The notes under the pieces were generated by a model that worked only from the letters and a program-made list of their open reading frames with translations, was not told the DNA's origin and made no database searches. The position numbers and the translations under genes are program-made. A stretch of DNA of 29,729 nucleotides from Williamwhitmania sp035530955 (GTDB lineage: Bacteria; Bacteroidota; Bacteroidia; Bacteroidales; Williamwhitmaniaceae): assembly GCA_035530955.1 (NCBI GenBank), contig DATKTT010000134.1:1-29729 (forward strand), read 5' to 3'. This document shows, piece by piece, positions 25,014 through 29,729 of this stretch. How positions within the stretch are numbered: position 1 is the first letter of the stretch; each line of letters opens with the position of its first letter.

Positions 25014-25621
25014 CTTTCTTTGTAGATAAAGATTGTAAAGTCATCGGGAAGATAGTTCTCCGTTACTATTACTTTTTTTGCCAGCGATTTGCATAGGGCA
25101 AGGGTAGTGTAGCGCTCATGCGCTTTTAAGAATGAGCTATGTGGAAATGTCGCAATGTTAAGCATGTTGAAACCGACACCTCTCCTTGCATGGCCAATCA
25201 TCTTCTTAATCACATCTGTGTAGTATGTCAGATCGTTGCTCTGGTAGCAGAACACCCCGCTGGCGAAAATGTAATCGGCTGTAGGAATATCGTTTACAGA
25301 AAAATCTTCTTGAAGAAATTGGGTATTGGGGCATCCTGCATATGCTTGCTTCGCTTCTTCAATGAATTCAGGCATAAAATCGATGCCCGTATAGGAAAAA
25401 TTGCTAAAGCGTTGGTCAAGAAATTTCTTAAAGTGGCCGTAACCACAGCCCAAATCCAATATCGAAAAATTGCTCAGGTTGGCAATTTGGGCCAGAATTT
25501 CAAAACGTTTTTGCTGGCCGACCTCATTTTCCCATCCGAGTGCGCCCAAGCTACCCCTTCCGCACTGCTCAATCCATTTATTGTGGAAGCAACGCACCGA
25601 ACTTTTTTCGAGCAAATCCAT
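25010..25621 (-). CDS. Class I SAM-dependent methyltransferase
   Basis: 203 aa. Motif I, ILDLGCGYGHF near 54-64, binds S-adenosylmethionine; motif II acidic residue in YTGIDFMPEFIEEAK; motif IV region DYIFASGVFCY. The N-terminal 45 residues (FHNKWIEQCGRGSLGALGW) form a helical cap that should shape the acceptor site. Methyl acceptor is unknown. The start ATG lies 3 nt after the YciI-like gene's stop, so the two genes form a minus-strand pair, probably following the RND exporter. The final stop codon overlaps the convergent CoA-binding gene by 4 bases. Confidence 0.9.
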   Translation of the reverse strand: MDLLEKSSVRCFHNKWIEQCGRGSLGALGWENEVGQQKRFEILAQIANLSNFSILDLGCGYGHFKKFLDQRFSNFSYTGIDFMPEFIEEAKQAYAGCPNTQFLQEDFSVNDIPTADYIFASGVFCYQSNDLTYYTDVIKKMIGHARRGVGFNMLNIATFPHSSFLKAHERYTTLALCKSLAKKVIVTENYLPDDFTIFIYKES

Positions 25622-25624
25622 GGA

Positions 25625-25918
25625 CTAGGTAATTAACGGCTTGAACGAGTCGTGGTAAAGCACGGGATCGAACTCAATTACTTCATACTGAGCAATACCG
25701 TTCAGGTTAAATGGATCTTCCTTGAGCAGGTTCAAAATCTCCTCTTTACTTGTACCCTTCGAAATAATTACTCCACCTGTTCGTGGGTTTTGTGGTCCTG
25801 AAGCGATAAATTGGCCACTGGCATAGTGGATACCTAGAAATTTTCTGTGCGCCACAAGAAAACGGTCAACCTCTTCTATTGGCTTCAGGTAAGTAACAAC
25901 TACGATATAGAGCATCAC
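25625..25918 (-). CDS. YciI-family protein
   Basis: 97 aa, cytosolic. A ferredoxin-like fold with the YCII signature: His24 in LVAHRKFL, Gly-Pro in ASGPQNPRTGGVIIS near 39-52, and Asp68-Pro-Phe in KEDPFNLNGIAQYEVIEFDP. His and Asp are the family's proposed active-site pair. Reaction is unknown; some members are dehydrochlorinase-like or auxiliary to other enzymes. Gene is 3 nt upstream of the methyltransferase and 77 nt downstream of the RND gene, on the same strand. The start with two consecutive Met codons leaves a one-codon ambiguity. Confidence 0.9.
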   Translation of the reverse strand: MMLYIVVVTYLKPIEEVDRFLVAHRKFLGIHYASGQFIASGPQNPRTGGVIISKGTSKEEILNLLKEDPFNLNGIAQYEVIEFDPVLYHDSFKPLIT

Positions 25919-25995
25919 TTAAGTTTTATTTTACTGAATAAGCAACTAGTTCATTCCATGCAAGGTTGGATCAACAGGATAGGCCAACACGGCTA

Positions 25996-28368
25996 TTAAT
26001 CAGGTTGATCGGTATCGGCGTATTCTTCATCGAATACCTCCAGTATAGGTTCTTCTGTAAACGATTTGCTCACCCATCGTTTATCAATGGTTAGCAACAA
26101 GGAGGGTAGCACCATAATGTTGAAAAACATGGCGATAAAAAGGGTGGTTGAGATGAGTATTCCCAGCGCCTGGGTACCGCCAAAGCCGGAAACGATGAAT
26201 ACACTAAAGCCAAGTACAAGAACTATGCTTGTATAAATCATGCTAAACCCCGCTTCGCGAAGGGCGAATATTACCGAATGCTTTATGTCGCCTTTAGAAA
26301 CCTTGAGCTCGTGCCTGTAGCGCGAAAGGTACTGTATGGCATTGTCCACCGAGATTCCTAGAGCAATGCTAAATACAATTATGGTGGATGGTTTAATGGG
26401 AATGCCAATAAAACCCATCAGAGCCGCCGTAATAAGTAAGGGGATTATGTTGGGAATCATGGATACCAATATCATCTTAAAGGAAGAAAAGAGCAGCGCC
26501 ATGAGCAATGAAATAAGGATAATGGCAATGGCAACGCTCTGGAATAGGTTTCGAATAAGGAAGTTGGTGCCTTTTGCGTATACAACACTATTTCCCGTAA
26601 TAATTACGTTATAGCGGTTTTTGGGAAAAATGGAATCAACGGTTTGCTGGATTTGGTGGGTTAGTGCATCCATTTTCTTCGTGCCAAGATCGGCCATTTG
26701 AAAGCTGATGCGGGTAACCTGCTTTGTGCTGTCGAGGAACGATTGCAGCGGGCTCCTTTTGCCATCCATCTTTTGTGGGATGTATGCAATCACAAAGTTG
26801 TTTTCCATGGAGTTGGGTAACGAATACATTGATGGTTTTCCTCCATAGTAAGCCTGACGGGCAAACTTGAGCATTTCGGCCATCGATAGCGGCTTTGAAA
26901 ACTGGGGGTGCTTGTTAATTCTCTCCTGTAGTTGATTTATTTTTTCAATTGTGGAGTATTGCATAGCACCATTTTTCTTCTTGGTATCCACCGATATTTC
27001 AAATGGCATGACTCCGCCAAAGTTATGCTCAAAGAATTCAAGGTCGAGGTATATGGGGTCACTCTTTTGCAGATCGTCTACCACCTTGCCCGATGTTTTA
27101 ATAAGGCTTATACCAACTGCTCCAAACAGCAGCAGAGCTCCCGCAACGCCATAAATTAACTTTCGTTTGTGGGTAATAGCGTAAATAATCTTGTTGAGCA
27201 CAGCACTAAAAAAGCTACTGCTGAGATGCTTGGTGTGTTTGTCGTCTGGTGGAGCTAAATAGCTGAAAATGATTGGTAGTAGAGTTATACAGAGTACAAA
27301 TTCCAGCATTACATTAAGGGCAGTTACAACGCCAAACTCACGCAACATTTGGTTGGGCACAAGAATAAATGCAGCAAACCCAATTGCGGTGGCGGCATTG
27401 GTCATTAGGGATGCAAGCCCAATGCGTTGCACGACCCTAGTTAATGCTTTTATCTTATTTCCATGGCTACGAAACTCCCAGTGATACTTATTGAGGATGT
27501 AGATGCAATTTTCAATGGCAATAATTACAACCAGCGATGGAATTACGCCAGTGAGAATGGTGATTTTATAACCAAAGAGCGAGGTTGTACCGAGCACCCA
27601 CACAATGCTAATGGCAACAACAATCAAGGAGCTTAGAACAACTTTTACCGACTTGAAGAATAGAAACATTATAAGGGCAGCCACTGCCAAGCTCATGATG
27701 ATAAATAGCCCAAGCTCATTTTTTACCTTCTGGGTAGTGACCGTTCTTATGTATGGAAGTCCCGAAAAGTGGACGCGGACTCCCTCGTTTTGCTGGTAGG
27801 TCTTCGCTAAGGTAGTGATATCCTTTACAATGGTTATTCTGCTTATATCGTTTAGTTTCTTTTTATCGAGCGTTACTGCCATGAGGCAGGCGTGAGTTTT
27901 TGGATTGTAGAGCAGTCCTTGATAGAATTTAAGGCCGAGGATACGTTTTTCTATGGTATCCACCTCTGCTTGGCTAGTGGGTCTTTCCTTAACTAAAGGG
28001 ATAAAGTCGAAATGGTGGGTTTCAGTATTCTTGACTAGGTTTATGGTTCTGGCCATGCTCACCACCTCCTGAACGCCATTCACGCTATGGATTTGGTTAC
28101 CCAAGTCGTACCAGGCGTTGAACTGGCTTAGGTTAAATACGTTAGGGTTCTGTATGCCAATAACAAGCACGTTGCCATCTTCTCCAAACTTCTGTTTGAA
28201 TTGGTTGTAACGAATAAGGGTACTATCGCTATTTGAAAGCAGCGAAGCAGACTCATATGAGAGCTTTACTGAGGTACCCTCGTAGGCCATAAAGGCTGTA
28301 AAGGCAAGCAGAATAGCAATAATAGTTGGTCGATTTCTGAATATCAACCTCGATACAGCAGTAAGCAT
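25996..28368 (-). CDS. RND superfamily (MMPL-type) transporter
   Basis: 790 aa. An inner-membrane proton-coupled exporter with the two-fold RND layout: TM1 at about 14-30, a periplasmic domain to about 220, five helices to about 370, then TM7 near 405-425, a second periplasmic domain to about 610, and five more helices to about 770. The length and lack of MFP/OMP partner genes fit the MMPL/HpnN/lipid exporter group more than AcrB (about 1040 aa). In the TM4-equivalent of the second half, the conserved Asp is present (Asp675 in SVDNAIQYLSRYRHEL). In the first half the same place is Glu286 (AIENCIYILNKYHWEF). Substrate is unknown; lipids or hydrophobic compounds are usual. A TACCTTTA element (minus strand; plus 28391-28398) may be its -7 box. 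Confidence 0.92.
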   Translation of the reverse strand: MLTAVSRLIFRNRPTIIAILLAFTAFMAYEGTSVKLSYESASLLSNSDSTLIRYNQFKQKFGEDGNVLVIGIQNPNVFNLSQFNAWYDLGNQIHSVNGVQEVVSMARTINLVKNTETHHFDFIPLVKERPTSQAEVDTIEKRILGLKFYQGLLYNPKTHACLMAVTLDKKKLNDISRITIVKDITTLAKTYQQNEGVRVHFSGLPYIRTVTTQKVKNELGLFIIMSLAVAALIMFLFFKSVKVVLSSLIVVAISIVWVLGTTSLFGYKITILTGVIPSLVVIIAIENCIYILNKYHWEFRSHGNKIKALTRVVQRIGLASLMTNAATAIGFAAFILVPNQMLREFGVVTALNVMLEFVLCITLLPIIFSYLAPPDDKHTKHLSSSFFSAVLNKIIYAITHKRKLIYGVAGALLLFGAVGISLIKTSGKVVDDLQKSDPIYLDLEFFEHNFGGVMPFEISVDTKKKNGAMQYSTIEKINQLQERINKHPQFSKPLSMAEMLKFARQAYYGGKPSMYSLPNSMENNFVIAYIPQKMDGKRSPLQSFLDSTKQVTRISFQMADLGTKKMDALTHQIQQTVDSIFPKNRYNVIITGNSVVYAKGTNFLIRNLFQSVAIAIILISLLMALLFSSFKMILVSMIPNIIPLLITAALMGFIGIPIKPSTIIVFSIALGISVDNAIQYLSRYRHELKVSKGDIKHSVIFALREAGFSMIYTSIVLVLGFSVFIVSGFGGTQALGILISTTLFIAMFFNIMVLPSLLLTIDKRWVSKSFTEEPILEVFDEEYADTDQPD

Positions 28369-28777
28369 AGTTAACTTAATTCAAAGGGAGTAAAGGTATT
28401 GTGTTTGTCGAATTTATGGAAATAAGTTGATGTATATTATTTATGCGATCAACAGTTTTATGTTCTCAATTCCCTACCCATTGAAAACAGTTGGAATCAG
28501 GAAATTGGTTTCTCCATCTTGGTTTGGAATTCGTGAGTTAGAGAAACTTGCTTGCCCTTGATCACTGAATTGTGGCAATCAGCAATCACCTTAAGGCTTT
28601 ATAACCACGCATTTAGTCTGTTGGTCACAAAACACTTGCTTTCGCTACCAAATGCACCATAAATTTATATTAGAATGGAACGCGGTTAATGCCTTGATAT
28701 ATAAATGTTAGTGCATTTTTCCCAATCTCCATAACTTTCAATAACCTAAAAATTAACATTCTCTAATCCCTTACCCA
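28369..28777. other. 409-bp divergent intergenic region
   Basis: Lies between the divergent RND and outer-membrane protein genes. It contains an imperfect copy (28463-28486) of the sequence around the downstream gene start (28760-28784), and AT-rich palindromic bits, but no ORF or RNA gene that I could support. A minus-strand TACCTTTA at 28391-28398 is a weak promoter candidate for the RND gene. Confidence 0.45.
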
Positions 28778-29729
28778 ATGAAAAAGTTTCTGTTTCTATT
28801 TGCCTTTGCAATGTTGTCTCTTTCTGCAGTTGGCCAGCAGGCAGTGACCCTTAAGTTTGTGCGACCCTCCAAGTTTCAAGGATCTGCTGCAAAAATCAAA
28901 ATTATCATCCAAGGAAATGAATACATTCTAAAAAACGGAAGCACCATTTCGGTGAATGTTGTTCCCGACTATAATGGGTCCCTTAAAATTGATGGTAAAG
29001 TTGGGCTTGGCTCACAAACCGTATACTACCTTAAACCGAAGCCGGGTGAAAACTATGAATTTGAGGTTGGTTTTAAGTTTAACGGTATCTACATTAGTTT
29101 AACCAAGGGAGAGGAGGCGAAGTTGGGCGAAAACAGCAATCCCTCAATTAAAGATACCACTGGAGGAAAGTGGGATACAAACGTCAGTCGCGTTAGTTCC
29201 GGAGTGGGTATCACAACGGAGAAAACTGATCCCAGTGAAACCATAAGGCAGGATTGGTTGCAGCGAGGTGGTAAGATTGTTTATACCTCTGTGATGCTTA
29301 CAGGAACCTACTTTGGTATGGACGTTTCCGGGTTTGGTAAGATTAATGGCTATGGTGGTGGTTTATCGTTTAGCCAGAACTGGATCAATCTGAAGGTCCC
29401 TGCTTTCAAACCAGGACTTTCCACTTGGAATTCGTTCAACATTGGCTGGGGCTACGATATGATGATATACTCCTACAAGTTCGATATGAAGCAAGACCCA
29501 ATCACAATGAATATGAGCGTTTTTAATATGTCTATCCCCATTGCTGCTAATATTGGTTGGACCCTGGGGCTGGGTAAGTTTATCGATGAGGGCAATTGGC
29601 ACGGAGTTAATCTCACCGTTAAGTGGAGACCATCTCTAATGCTTAATTTGACATCTACATCAGTTAAAACATCCTCCACCGATCCAAATATTAGCATACC
29701 AGAAAGTACTTCAAGCGATAATAGCACAC
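28778..29729 (+). CDS. Secreted, probably outer-membrane beta-barrel protein (partial, runs off the edge)
   Basis: At least 317 codons from the ATG at 28778, open to the window end. A signal peptide (MKKFLFLFAFAMLSLSAVGQ) is followed by a beta-rich domain of about 90 residues (VTLKFVRPSKFQGSAAKIKIIIQGNEY) that resembles DUF2846/PEGA-like surface domains, then, from about residue 165, alternating aromatic/polar strands with Gly-rich turns (GTYFGMDVSGFGKINGYGGG; FNIGWGYDMMIYSYKFDM) typical of outer-membrane barrels. The role is unknown. The C-terminus, and so the barrel's completeness, is beyond the window. No confident promoter; the gene is divergent from the RND exporter. Confidence 0.8.
   Translation, partial: MKKFLFLFAFAMLSLSAVGQQAVTLKFVRPSKFQGSAAKIKIIIQGNEYILKNGSTISVNVVPDYNGSLKIDGKVGLGSQTVYYLKPKPGENYEFEVGFKFNGIYISLTKGEEAKLGENSNPSIKDTTGGKWDTNVSRVSSGVGITTEKTDPSETIRQDWLQRGGKIVYTSVMLTGTYFGMDVSGFGKINGYGGGLSFSQNWINLKVPAFKPGLSTWNSFNIGWGYDMMIYSYKFDMKQDPITMNMSVFNMSIPIAANIGWTLGLGKFIDEGNWHGVNLTVKWRPSLMLNLTSTSVKTSSTDPNISIPESTSSDNST

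Noticed and set aside
25007..25015. Overlap of the CoA-binding and methyltransferase genes as a frameshift or assembly error
   Set aside because: The genes converge and their stop codons simply share bases; both proteins are full length.

Overview
The window looks like chromosomal DNA of a Bacteroidota bacterium, most likely from the Bacteroidales. Three kinds of evidence point there. Several genes have typical Bacteroidota relatives: a DPP5-type S9 peptidase, DUF3857, SPOR and PD40 proteins, and a short CarA with CarB. Gene starts follow A/T-rich stretches without a clear Shine-Dalgarno. Promoter-like sequences match the Bacteroidota sigma-70 pattern TTTG-N19-TAnnTTTG. No phage, insertion sequence, CRISPR array or antibiotic-resistance gene was seen, so this is mostly core genome with a few poorly characterised clusters.

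Layout. 1-6600: an RhlE-type DEAD-box helicase converges on a lipoprotein S9 peptidase across a 14-bp perfect terminator hairpin; then come a small membrane protein with its own promoter and terminator, and a secreted DUF3857/transglutaminase-like protein whose catalytic cysteine position is a serine. 6638-11423 (minus strand): carA-carB, preceded by an approximately 390-nt structured leader that starts at a near-perfect promoter and ends in an intrinsic terminator just before carA. An upstream segment of the leader can pair with the 5' arm of that terminator, so the arrangement looks like transcription attenuation. 11681-16244 (plus): a tightly packed set of a TPR/PD40/SPOR protein, clpS, a short NfeD and floA. 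16308-16650: a tRNA-Ser(GCT)/tRNA-Pro(TGG) pair with its own promoter and terminator.

17000-23283 (plus) is the most unusual region. It holds a histidine-kinase-like protein that keeps its phosphoacceptor His but has lost the N-box asparagines. Overlapping it by 4 nt is a 1018-aa ABCG-like ABC transporter with an extra N-terminal domain, a CxxC motif and a very large extracytoplasmic loop. A lipoprotein, a small secreted protein and a stand-alone receiver follow. I infer a signalling-linked transporter or phosphorelay module; no function can be assigned from sequence alone.

23714-29729: a tautomerase, a Cys-rich DUF3795 protein and a CoA-binding protein (plus); a SAM methyltransferase, a YciI-like protein and an RND/MMPL exporter (minus); and a secreted, probably outer-membrane, protein that runs off the right edge.
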